From positions 1,736,001 through 1,800,000 of the forward strand of contig NW_025408679.1 of the NCBI RefSeq assembly GCF_020360975.1: 64,000 bases of DNA, in the 5' to 3' direction. The notes under the pieces are model-generated. The model was not told the origin of the DNA. It searched no databases and saw only the letters and a program-made list of their open reading frames with translations. This document shows positions 52,391 to 62,384 of this stretch, in pieces. The translations under genes and the position numbers were made by a program. How positions within the stretch are numbered: the stretch's first letter is position 1; every line of letters begins with the position of its first letter. The DNA comes from Hirsutella rhossiliensis (lineage: Eukaryota; Ascomycota; Sordariomycetes; Hypocreales; Ophiocordycipitaceae).

Positions 52391-55300
52391 TCAATTCAAT
52401 GCTTCCTGGGCAGTCACAACCTGGCCAGCACGCCGGGCAGCGTCAGCAGCCCGATCAGCCATAGAGCCATCCGTGCGACGCCGGATATCATTGAGATCAA
52501 AGGACGCATCAAACATGATGCCATTCAACGTCTTGGCGCGCGAGACGGCGACGTAGGTGAGGCCAGACTGGAAATCGCGATGGGATATATCGGCAACAAC
52601 CCATTCAAGCGTAGCACCCTGTGCCTTGTGCACAGTGATGCTATATGCAATTGTCAAGGAAACTGAGTGCGAGAGCAGGGCATACTACCCTTGATGAAGT
52701 CCCGCCAGGAGCGAAAGATAGGCTGGACGTTGGCTAGCTCAGGGTCGTCGAAATAAGGGGGCCGGTATAGCGATCGAAGCGGACCATAATGACAAAGGGT
52801 GATGAGCTTGAGGATCCTGTACGTGATCCTCATAGGCAAAGTCATATATGGTCCCCAGTGCACCATTAACAAGGCTAACATCAGTCCAGACGTTCTCAGT
52901 CAACATAACTCTTGCCCCAATGCAAATGGGTAACTGGTTATGTAAGTTGCCAGCAGTCATAGAGTCAGCTTCGGCGGCTTTTGGACCGACATTTGTTGCC
53001 CGAACCTGTATGCAAGGCACAGCTAGGCGTTCCATATGATCCCTGTTGAACTCGCGGACCTGGGCATTCGTTGTGTAGATGCGTACTGCCCCGTCAAAGC
53101 ACGTAACCTCGGCTAAGGTCAGATTGGCCTGGACGCGGGTGCAGAGCAGCTCCCAGTCTAGGACAGTGGGAGCATTTATACGTAGGCTCTGAAGAGCAGT
53201 GCGAAAAGGAGCCTGCTCTTCGCCCTGCTGACGCAACACTTGTCGTAACACAACTGTCTTGTCGAATGCCAGGTAGGCATTGCGGCCATTGATATCAGGT
53301 AAAGCCGTGAGCATAGACGTAGTAAAGAGCGGCTTCTCCATAACAGGTGGAAGCTGGTAGAAGTCGCCGAGCGACAAAACGCTACGGCCGCCGAAAAAGG
53401 TGTCTTGATATTCGGGAAATATTTGTCGGAGGCGGCTATCAATGTAGCCAAAAGTACGCAAGCCAATCATTGACTTCTCGTCGATAATGAGGTAGCAGAG
53501 GTTGCGTAGCTTTGACTGTAGGTTGGCAATGTCTGTAGGGCCTAGCAACGGCAGCTCCGTTGAAGACTTGGTAAGAGGGAGTCGTAGAAGGGAGTGTAGT
53601 GTAACGCCGCCAATTGCATTAGCAGCCACACCGGTAGGGGCAGCCCGAGCGAAGCAGGTTGGAGATAGCTGCCCAAGACGTGCACAGAGCGCTCTGATCA
53701 TAAAGGATTTACCTGTGCCGCCTTCTCCGTCTACCTGCACAAGGAGCGGTGCCGGGTTTGGCTGTTGAGGGTCGAGAGCCTTCTCAAGATGTCGAGTAAA
53801 TAGGTCAAACACAGTGCGCTGCTCGACGTTAAGCTGATCAAAGAGGCCATCAGGGACATCATCCTGGTTGTTGCCTAGGGGGTGTAAAGCTTTAAGCTCC
53901 TTCCAATAGTCATGCCCTAGAATGGCTAAACCAGGATACTTGCCAATGTAGGGCTGCCAATCGTGAGCAAGGTCAAAATCGCGATTCCCCAGTAACTCAA
54001 TGTCATCTTCATCTGGACCACGATTTGGAAGCACTGCAGCAAGCTCTTCCCAATCCTCAGCCGCAACATCTTCCTCGTTACGCGGTTCTTCCTGGAATTC
54101 CTCTTCGACTGGAGGAGGGAGGTCCCCATAGTAGTCGTCTGGATGAACGTCGTGGACAGCAGAGCAATGGTCGTATGCCCCAGAGAAGGTGTCGAAAAGG
54201 GTGCCATCTACCTCTTTGAGTTCCTGAGGGTCGCGATGAGGATGGTGGAGGGTCAACTTGACACGACAAAAGTCCTCGTACTGCTCGTTACCGCGGAGGG
54301 CCTTATACCGAGGGAAATAGCTCAACACACGGTCAGGGGCTCGGCTGTAGTAGTGCCATGCTGCCGGGCGTGTAAAGTCGACTTTGGTGAGAAGCTCAAA
54401 GTAGGTCAACTGCGCCCATTGATCGTTGCGAGAGAGGTATTTCTGGTATATATTCCTTGAGGCCCGAATACCATCAGCAGCTTCATCTACAATAGCTGCC
54501 TGCCATTGCTCTTGAGGAGGGCGGCAGTCAACCGATCGTACAGTCCTCGTGCTTTGCTGGAGTGGTAGGCTGAGCAGCAGGTGGCTAATCTCCATAGCAG
54601 ACCAGTCACGCTCAGCCGTAAGCTTGTTCATGAACTTGGCGACGAAGCTGACGAGACCCTGTCGTGCATTGACTCTAGGCAAGATGGCCCTGGCGACGTC
54701 GCGGTAGCTCTCCGTCTGCTTCTCAGCTTTAGAGCAGTACTTGCCGAGATAGTTAACAACTGCATGAAAGGAGGTGCAGGGGGAAATGTCATGATTTGCA
54801 AGCCAGCCAATAGCCAAAAGGGGATTGAAGTTGTTAAGCAGAGGGTCGTTGCGTGCGCCATCATACACAAGGAATGTCGGGTTAAGGCCATGTGTGACGT
54901 GGGCCTCGGCATGGGAGGCGCGAGGGAAGTGGAATCGACATAGCTTTTCCCTTGACAGAGAGTTGTCAGGCTGTCGGCGGTGTCGCAAGCAATAGAGCTC
55001 AGAACAACGATGGCGTTGTACGCGATTAACAACCTCAGCGAGGAACTGGAAAGTAGGCGGCGGTCGGACTAGTACCAATGGATTTGCGTCGCCTTGCTGC
55101 ATCACACGAAGCGGCTCTGGGTTAATGGCAGAGACATAAGGGGGCCCAGAACCGGGCAAACTCAGCTTTGCCTTCGAGAGTAGACATATCAGGCTTTGGT
55201 GTATCCCTAACCCAATAAAGGCCGTGCACATGCGTGCTGCCACGGGCCTGCCATTCGTAGCGAAACCAATAGTCGGTAATGTTGAACTTTGGCATCGATA

Positions 55301-57069
55301 CTATCTTAAGGAAGCTAGTAAAACGGCTGTGAAAGTGATATGCTGCGATATGAGGGTTTTCAAGGAGATTCCGGAACGCAATAGCACCCTTACCACGGCC
55401 ATCAGCCTCACGCCATTCAACATATGACGGCATGTGTCTCTGGAGGCTATCCCAGTGAAGGTCAGCAGCTGAGAAGGTGAGGAAGACACCAGGACAGGTA
55501 AGGCCGTGGACGATGGCCTCAAGCTGATGTCTCTGGCCGCCCCAGTAAGCTCGTGTGCCTTTCAAGCTGCTTGAGAAGCGCACAATAGAGCTCAACAGTG
55601 CGCGAGATTCTGGGGTATCTTCCTCAAAAGGCATTGCGTAGTTCATCCATGTCAACTTGCTGCTGCAGGCCAGGCCTCTTCAGAAAGAAGGAACTGCGAG
55701 AGTTAACTTGTTGGCGCATGAGTGTGTTAAAAGCAACATATCGAAAGCGTGGATGCGTAGCAAAACGGCCATCATGGTATCTCACGGCGTGTGCGATATA
55801 CTCATCGTACCGAATTGTCCTCTGACGAGGCGCCACGAAGTCTGCCTGCCCAGTAGGGTAGAGGGTAGGAAAGGCGAGAGACAGCAGAGGCTGGGAACGA
55901 TTGAACTCATTGAGAGGTGTAGACCGGATATTAGGCATCTCGATGTGGGCCTGGCGCAGAGGGATCTGCTCGGGCGGTACGGGTTCGTGATCCTCAAGCT
56001 GAGCCCGGAGACGCTCAAGGTCAGCCTGCGCTGCAATGAAGTTTGGGACTGCTGCTGCATCGTAGTCGTCGATGCCAGCTGCATCAGCATTCTCAACGGC
56101 CTCAGGGTCAGGGTGCTCTATAGGATATTGCTCTGCTAGCACGCCCTCGGGCACATCGACTTCCTCGGTAAGCATTTGATCAACCACATCACCGTCGTTC
56201 GGTAGCCGACTTAGGCGCTCAGCGTCAATGAAGATATCCCGATAGCCAGGGTGGTTGAGTTGAAGGTGCTCAAGCCAGACGCGAATGTGACCTTGCCTAA
56301 CACGGAATTGACGTCGAAACTGCCGGACGACGTGTGGCTGGTTCGTTGAATCCCCTGGGCGTATTATGATGATGTCCAATTCGCGCGGCAGAAGAGGAAG
56401 CTGCGTATAGACGTGGCCAATATCCCGTAAGAAGTTAATGACATGACCACGATACTTATACTGCTGGCCACGGTACTGGAAAACCTGGATGTGGACATGC
56501 ACCCGCGCAATGAGCATCTCCTCGACTTGGGATAGCTCTGGGAGCTCGTTGGGAACGCTGCCGAGATCCAGGTTATTTTCTTCGGAGAAGAGGAAAGGTT
56601 CGTGAGGCTGCCTTTTCCCATCGGCGTCACGACGACGGCAGGCAGAACAGACATCATTTACAAGGACCATGTTGAACCAGGACTCCTTGCATCGACTGCA
56701 GTACTCAAGAGACTCAGAGTCAAGCTTGTCGTTCCACAGATTGAGGAGGTCCTGATCACTCTGAGAAATGGCCTGTGCGTTGAGATCGCCGGCAAACGGC
56801 CCAACGATGTCCAAAGGAGGAACGTCTTCATCGGCCTCGTCGCATTGGATAGATTGTAGGCTTGCAGGAGCAGAAAGGCCAATGCGAGGAACCGGATGCA
56901 GATTCAAATCGCCTGCTGTGAAAGCAGAAGAGGCTGGAGACGACACGTTGGAAGGGCTGCTTGACATCGGATAAGAGATATGAGAATGTGTTGCTAACCG
57001 CGGGATAGAGAGAGCAGGAGACGACGGGGCCGGCTGCATAGAAAGCAACTGGGAGGTGCCTGGCGTTGC
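52391..57069 (-). pseudogene. Helitron 1 RepHel gene (frameshifted, interrupted)
   Basis: On the minus strand the protein begins with a Ser/Pro-rich leader, a CxxC pair (YCSRCKESW ... VCSACRRRD), a DUF6570-like region and Helitron_like_N (FPTLYPTGQADF; 57,069-55,624). A shifted frame carries Rep motif 1 FLTFSAADLHW (about 55,481-55,449) and the metal-binding HVHGLYW (55,229-55,209). The two-tyrosine motif YLGKYCSK is at 54,751-54,728. Then comes a Pif1-type helicase with GEGGTGKS (about 53,733-53,710), LIIDEKSM (about 53,490) and GDFYQLPPV (about 53,370). Frame shifts at about 52,800-52,660 precede the last motifs VHKAQGATL and YVAVSRAKTLNG, ending at 52,391. Upstream coding continues at 59,352 beyond copia 2. 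All catalytic residues for rolling-circle transposition are present. Confidence 0.93.
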
Positions 57070-57221
57070 TGTTGACTTGATATGAGACATGGACCAAGAC
57101 ATGTTTAGGCAGCAGTTACAAGTGGTGAGTCACTGGATAGTGGCACGGACGTGCCACTATGTATATATGTATGTTGAGAGCTGTCAGACAGAATTGAATA
57201 GAAGCAAGTTCAATCGCAACA
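57070..57221 (+). repeat. copia 2 5' LTR
   Basis: 152 bp, identical to 59,200-59,351. By chance it supplies a start codon and a few in-frame codons to the interrupted Helitron frame on the other strand. Confidence 0.95.
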
Positions 57222-57329
57222 GGTTATGCACCCGGTTGCTTTTATTATCCTTCCACTGCACGATTGAACTCGGCATATGAGAACACTTTTTCGTCAAGAA
57301 TCGATGGTTGACAGCAAAGACCCGGCACT

Positions 57330-57506
57330 ATGGGCAAGAAAGACTACAAAGGAACCATCCTTGATGGAAGAGACTCCTTTGACAGCTGGAAGATGGATCT
57401 TGAAGATAACTTGTTGAGTGACGATCTTATGAGCTGCGTCACCGGTATGGCAACAGCGGAATCGTCAGATTTATCAATGCCAGGAGAGAATGCTTCTCCA
57501 GCCTAA
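57330..57506 (+). pseudogene. copia 2 gag start (58 codons)
   Basis: ATG at 57,330 opens GKKDYKGTILDGRDSFDSWK, typical of the first part of copia gag, and ends in a stop at 57,504-57,506, immediately where RT-type sequence begins in another frame. The deletion joining gag to RT therefore lies at about 57,480-57,510. Confidence 0.75.
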
Positions 57507-57510
57507 TACA

Positions 57511-59111
57511 GACCTGTACGACTTCGACCCGAAAAAGCTTACCTTCCGACAGGCGATGGAAGGCAGTGAGAAGGATCAATGGGTAGGAGCTATAGATGAG
57601 GAAGTTCAGAATCTCGTTCGACGACAGACATTCTCGGAGGAAATCAACGAAGTTGACGTGCACGGAGAAGAAGTAGTTGATGCCAAGCTTGTGTTTGATC
57701 ACAAGAAAGACAAAGAAGGGAAGATACTACGGTATAAAGCACGTCTAGTCGCGAGAGGGTTCACACAGAAACACGGGATCAATTACGAGGAAACCTTCGC
57801 ACCCACGATCCGGCTCGATGCGATGAGGATCATTCTAGCTTTAGCGGCGAAGAAAGGCTGGAAGGTATACCAGATGGATGCTGTGGCTGCGTTCCTTGCA
57901 GCAGACCTAAAGGAAAGGATCTTCATGAAAGTGCCAACTGAGCTCCAGCAATATTTCGGGAAATACGTTCAGATCCTGAAGAGTTTGTACGGATTGAAGC
58001 AAGCTGCAAGGATGTGGTATTTGCTAATATCAGAATATCTCAAGGAGATTGGTTTCTCACCGATGACAGTGGACCCGACAATATTCAGACATACAGAGTC
58101 GGGGTAATCATCGGCGTGCACGTGGATGACTTTATGATTACAGGGGGGGACGAGGATGCCATTGAACTGGTCAAGGAAAAGCTGAAGGGAAGATTTGAGA
58201 TGAAAGACCTCGGAGAAGCAGAGAACATTCTCGGAATTCGGATTCAAAGGCACAAAGGAAAGCTGATGATTGGTCAATCACAATTTGCGAAGGAAATCGT
58301 GGCAGAATTTTTCTACGACGACTCAATGAAGCACGCAACCCCCATGGAACCTGGAGCTATACGGAAGCTCGTTGAGGAACCGGGACGGCCTCTGAACCAT
58401 GACGAATGGTTGAAATACGTGGAATTGCTCGGAAAGCTGATTTGGCTATGCAATACGAGGTTCGACATTATATTCGCAGTTAACAGAATGGCATCTTTCA
58501 CGGTAGAGGCATGCTGGAACCACTGGAAGGCTTTGCTACGAATATTGGGTTATGTCGGCAGGACTATTCACCACGGTATCACATATGGCGGAAATAATGA
58601 GCACGCTCAAGGAGTCGAAGGCAGCGATATCGACTATTATTCCATTGACCACAACATCGAAGGGCACGTCGGCTCTGCAGGCCTACAAGATGGGGAAGCG
58701 TTCTCTGACACCGACTACGCTACTGATCCAAGGGACCGGAAGAGTATCCTGGGGTTCATCTTTATGGTCTACGGAGGCGCCGTCATGACGTATAGCAAGA
58801 AGATGAAATCAGTGGCAAGATCTACGACAGAAGCAGAGTATGTTGGGATGGGGGAGGCCACAAAAGCTGCTCTCTGGGGACGTCGACTACTTGCAGAGCT
58901 GGAAGGAAAGGGGGAGCAAACAGTGCCACTACTGCTTGGAGATAATAAGGGAGCTGTACAGCTGACCCGAGGAGTATCGAACACGTCGAAAATCAAGCAT
59001 GTTGATATAGCATTTCATCACGTCGTTGATGAGGTCAAGGAAGGAGAATTCAAGTCTACTGGGTTCCAGGGAGAATATGCTAGCAGATGGGATGACCAAG
59101 CCTCTGCCTAG
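57511..59111 (+). pseudogene. copia 2 reverse transcriptase and RNase H
   Basis: RVT_2-type reverse transcriptase begins with LTFRQAMEGSEKDQWVGAID and LVARGFTQKHGINYEETFAP. It has QMDAVAAFLAADL and LKSLYGLKQAARMWY, then a frame change near 58,100 and GVHVDDFMITGGDED (the VDD centre). RNase H residues follow: SDTDYATDPRDRKSILGF, STTEAEYVGM and LLGDNKGAVQL, to a stop at 59,111. One frame break only. Integrase and protease are absent upstream. Confidence 0.9.
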
Positions 59112-59199
59112 GGATGCTTTCGAGAGGAACAGGAGGAGGATTGAATTGGACCCATACGCTATGAATAGCGTTGCAGTTGAAGTCTGACAGCTCTAGGAG

Positions 59200-59351
59200 T
59201 GTTGACTTGATATGAGACATGGACCAAGACATGTTTAGGCAGCAGTTACAAGTGGTGAGTCACTGGATAGTGGCACGGACGTGCCACTATGTATATATGT
59301 ATGTTGAGAGCTGTCAGACAGAATTGAATAGAAGCAAGTTCAATCGCAACA
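59200..59351 (+). repeat. copia 2 3' LTR
   Basis: Identical to the 5' LTR at 57,070-57,221. Confidence 0.95.
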
Positions 59352-59515
59352 GTTGCGGATGGCTCATGGCCTTGCCGTCTCTCCATACGATGACGTCGAC
59401 TGATAGTAACCTGGCGGGCGTGTGCCCTTGCATGGCCTGGACTATCTTCTGGCCGAATGCCCCGACGAAAGAACCGAGGGCGATGCTGTAGTGGAGGTAA
59501 GCGTAGCGGAGGCAC
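59352..59515 (-). pseudogene. Helitron 1, upstream coding segment
   Basis: The minus frame from 59,515 reads through MERRQGHEPSAT to 59,357. With copia 2 and one GTTGC removed it runs straight into PGTSQLLSMQ of the main Helitron frame, so this is its 5' continuation. The true start could be here or further up. Confidence 0.65.
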
Positions 59516-59636
59516 GCCAGGAGAAAACGAAGGACGAGGCTGCAGAGGAGGCAGAGCAGGCGAAGCCGAAGACGGTGGCTGGGGTGCGGTAGGCCTACGC
59601 GCCGTTGGACTCTGGATATCTAGGCTTGCGTGTCGC

Positions 59637-59876
59637 TTATGGATGCGTTGAGCCTAAGTGAAGATCAACAGACGAACGAATTGAGAGGCAAGAAGAGACA
59701 CACACAGGACGATTATGAACCCGACGACAGGGGAGACATTTTCTAGTGCGCTTAGATGGGTCAATCAGGTGAATGAATTGATCGTCTTGCTTGAACTGGT
59801 TGCATTGAATGCAAAGACGATCGGGAAGAAGCTCCCCCGTAGGAGGACCCCACGTAGGAGGATGAGGAGACGGCAT
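59637..59876 (-). CDS. small zinc-finger-like frame near Helitron 1
   Basis: Contains RLCIQCNQFKQDDQFIHL and RTRKCLPCRRVHNRPVC, two CxxC pairs about 22 residues apart, like the zinc-ribbon leaders of some fungal transposon proteins. It overlaps a tandem repeat and may be the N-terminal part of the Helitron protein or of another element. Function unknown. Confidence 0.4.
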   Translation of the reverse strand: MPSPHPPTWGPPTGELLPDRLCIQCNQFKQDDQFIHLIDPSKRTRKCLPCRRVHNRPVCVSSCLSIRSSVDLHLGSTHP

Positions 59877-60001
59877 GTAGATCAGATCGTCTTGCTTGAA
59901 CTGGTTGCATTGAATTCAAAGACGATCGGGAAGAAGCTCCCCCGTAGGAGGCCCCCGTAGGAGGACCCCACGTAGGAGGATGAGGAGACGGCATGTAGAT
60001 G
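59780..60001. repeat. 105-bp tandem duplication
   Basis: Units 59,780-59,884 and 59,885-60,001 begin gatcgtcttgcttgaactgg. The second carries an extra ccccgtaggagg-type step. They duplicate part of the zinc-finger-coding segment on the minus strand. Confidence 0.88.
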
Positions 60002-60229
60002 TCATATCAGAAGATCAATGTCAGTATAGTTCAATGAGAAGCAACAGGAAGACCAACGTCAAAGGATAGGAATCGAGGTTTTCAAGAGGAAATTAGGTAG
60101 GTAGGGCGCCCCTACGTTCTATGGCAAAGGTGCGGCGGGTAAACCTTTTAGACCAATCAGAGGCGTCTTTTACGGTGTGAATAATTTCTACTGCAGACAG
60201 TATACATAGGCTCTAACGAGGTAAGGCAA

Positions 60230-60963
60230 CCCCCTGGGTTGCGCACAAAAGCCTTGAGGAACGAAGACACGGTCGACTACCCGGCCGGCAGCGGAGACGG
60301 ACGGCGTCGAGACCGGGCTGGAGGTCCCGTCGCAAGAGGGAGAGGCCGGCGCCGGCAACGACGCCGTGGAAGGAGACGACGGGAGGGGCCGAGGGGAAGT
60401 GGCCGTCGGGAGGCCAAGGAGCGCGGGAGGACGCCACAAGGAGAAGTCAGCGACGCGGCAGGGGAGGAGACACATACAGGGCGGGGGGCATGGATGGTAG
60501 CCATGGTCGCGGACGACGAGCGTGGGAATTGTAGACGACGGTATCGCCCGGGCCGGCGTGGAGACCGTCGCGGCACTCGAACCCCCCAAGGGAGGGCATG
60601 GGAGTGGACGTGGCTGTTAACGAAGAACCGATGCTCGGACCGGTCGGGGTCGACGACCGGCTGGCCGTAAATCGAGAGGTTTACCTAGGCTAAAGAAGAG
60701 AGACAGCCGGGTCGGCGGCATCCGGCCCGAGCGGAGGGCGCGTACTCGGCCGGGAGCAGCTACGAGGGGACGGGCAGGAAGACACGGGCGATAGCCTTCG
60801 GCGTTAAGGTTCTTGATGCGGTGCTCGTCTTAGTGGGCGAACCTCGAGGGGCAGTCGGGCTGGGCGAAGAACATCATAGACATGTCACCGTCGACGCTCT
60901 TGCCAGTACTAAGGGGCCTCTTCAGATGCGGCGGAGAGGCGGCCGAAGACGGGGACGAAGACA
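60230..60963 (-). pseudogene. unknown repeated gene, third copy, decayed
   Basis: The minus strand from ATG 60,963 reads SPPHLKRPLSTGKSVDGDMS, then MMFFAQPDCPSRFAH, a stop (TAA) and DEHRIKNLNAE. Further frames correspond to the rest of the 157-residue protein at 22,923-23,396 and to its 3' flank. Many substitutions and a stop show true decay in this copy. Confidence 0.65.
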
Positions 60964-61749
60964 TGGCGAGGTTGTATAGCGTAAGAGCGACGCTGCCGTT
61001 TTGAATCGTTTAAGCGGGGCAGAATAGGAGCAGGAACTCTTCCTATTTTTGTATCGTTGGAAGAAACCGGCGGGAAGTGAAGGGCCAGGGCCGCCTTACA
61101 GAACACGAGCATAGATATTAACGGAAACACGGGAAAATTTTTAGCGGTTAGGAGAACATGGAAAGAGCGTTGTCTAGAGAATGCTATGAGAAGCGAGGGG
61201 AAAAGGGCAAAAAGGCGGTCTGCTTAGGGATAGAGGGTTTTTAAGACAACCGACATACGGGAAGCCATATTGTCACAGAATAGGGCAGCTTCATTGGCGA
61301 CACGTTTAAGACATGGGGTTAAAAGCCAGTATGCAAGCATCTAACCTCGAACCAAGGCGCTTAGCGACATAGCTCCAGATAACAAGGAGAGCGTAGAATG
61401 TAAAGCACGAGTAAGAGGAAGGTGCCGTAGCGACTTACATGTAAAGACCGGCCTAGGCCGTTGCATGCGATAGCAGCAGGCAGTTCCGGTAGGCTTAATG
61501 GAAAGTCGGCGCCGGTATAATGTGAAGAGCAGCAGCATGCTTATAGACGTACTACGGAGCTCTATAGAGTACATAGGTCATTGTAAATGTAAAGTGTCCG
61601 TTACGCATAAGCTGCATGCCGAGTAGCAACATAAGCGCAAGACGAGCAGCCCAGGAAAGGACGTATACGTCGACGTCCGACTCACGAGGCTCCACGTCAG
61701 GGCATAGCAGCACGAGGTAGATGAGAGGTTTATAAAGGTAGTGGCAGCC
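60964..61749. other. gene-free stretch
   Basis: I see no recognisable coding sequence or element ends. The short overlapping frames on both strands show no family features. Confidence 0.5.
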
Positions 61750-61838
61750 AGTATCGCGATGGAGTCAGCTGCTGGAGGGGACCGCGCGGAGCAGGGGGCG
61801 CGAGCCCGGCGCAGGAAGCCCACGGACCGCGTGGCGCC

Positions 61839-62288
61839 TTGGAGACGCCGGTCGAGGACGGTCCGGGCGGGGACGCTTGGAGACCGATAGGTGCGACTGC
61901 CAACGGCGGCGACATCGCCCAGCCTAGGCAGGGCGAAGCGGACATGGGAATAGGGTGGAACGGCCACACCACGCCGCAGCCGAGTGTCGACGAGGGCGCG
62001 AAGCGCAGGCGGGGAAGACCACCGAGGCAGCAGAGACTCCAAGCCGACGCAAGGCAGCAGGCGTTGCGGCGTATCCAGCCCCGGCCGACACCGATCGCAG
62101 CCGGTCTCACACCGCCGCCGAGCGAGGGCGGCCCGCCTAGAGGCCAGCAGGCGCCGCGGCACATCCGGGCTCGGCCGGTTCTGAGGGCGGGAGTCCACGC
62201 GGCGCCCCCCACCGAGGCGGGACCGAGCGTCGGAAGCACGGACAGCCAACAAGCCGGTACGGTCGCAGAGCGAGGCCAAGGCGCATGA
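61839..62288 (+). CDS. basic, Pro/Arg/Gln-rich frame upstream of Helitron 2
   Basis: 149 codons in very GC-rich DNA with an AT-hook-like RRRGRPPRQQ. A longer frame exists on the opposite strand, and composition alone could keep both open. It may be the disordered leader of the Helitron 2 protein. Confidence 0.3.
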   Translation: METPVEDGPGGDAWRPIGATANGGDIAQPRQGEADMGIGWNGHTTPQPSVDEGAKRRRGRPPRQQRLQADARQQALRRIQPRPTPIAAGLTPPPSEGGPPRGQQAPRHIRARPVLRAGVHAAPPTEAGPSVGSTDSQQAGTVAERGQGA

Positions 62289-62384
62289 AGACGGCTAACG
62301 GGGCGCAGGCAGGACAATGAATCGGCAGCCCGGGGGAGAGCGGAAGAGGAAGGGCCGCACCCCCGGCGGGCAGGCCTTAGGGAA

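Larger units (their letters stand above)
57065..59356 (+). mobile_element. copia element 2, internally deleted, identical LTRs
   Basis: LTRs of 152 bp at 57,070-57,221 and 59,200-59,351 are identical (TGTTGACTTG...CGCAACA), with target duplication GTTGC at 57,065-57,069 and 59,352-59,356. The whole element is 2,282 bp. The coding part keeps only the start of gag and the RT-RNase H end of pol. Protease and integrase are gone, so it can move only with help from a relative. Confidence 0.95.
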
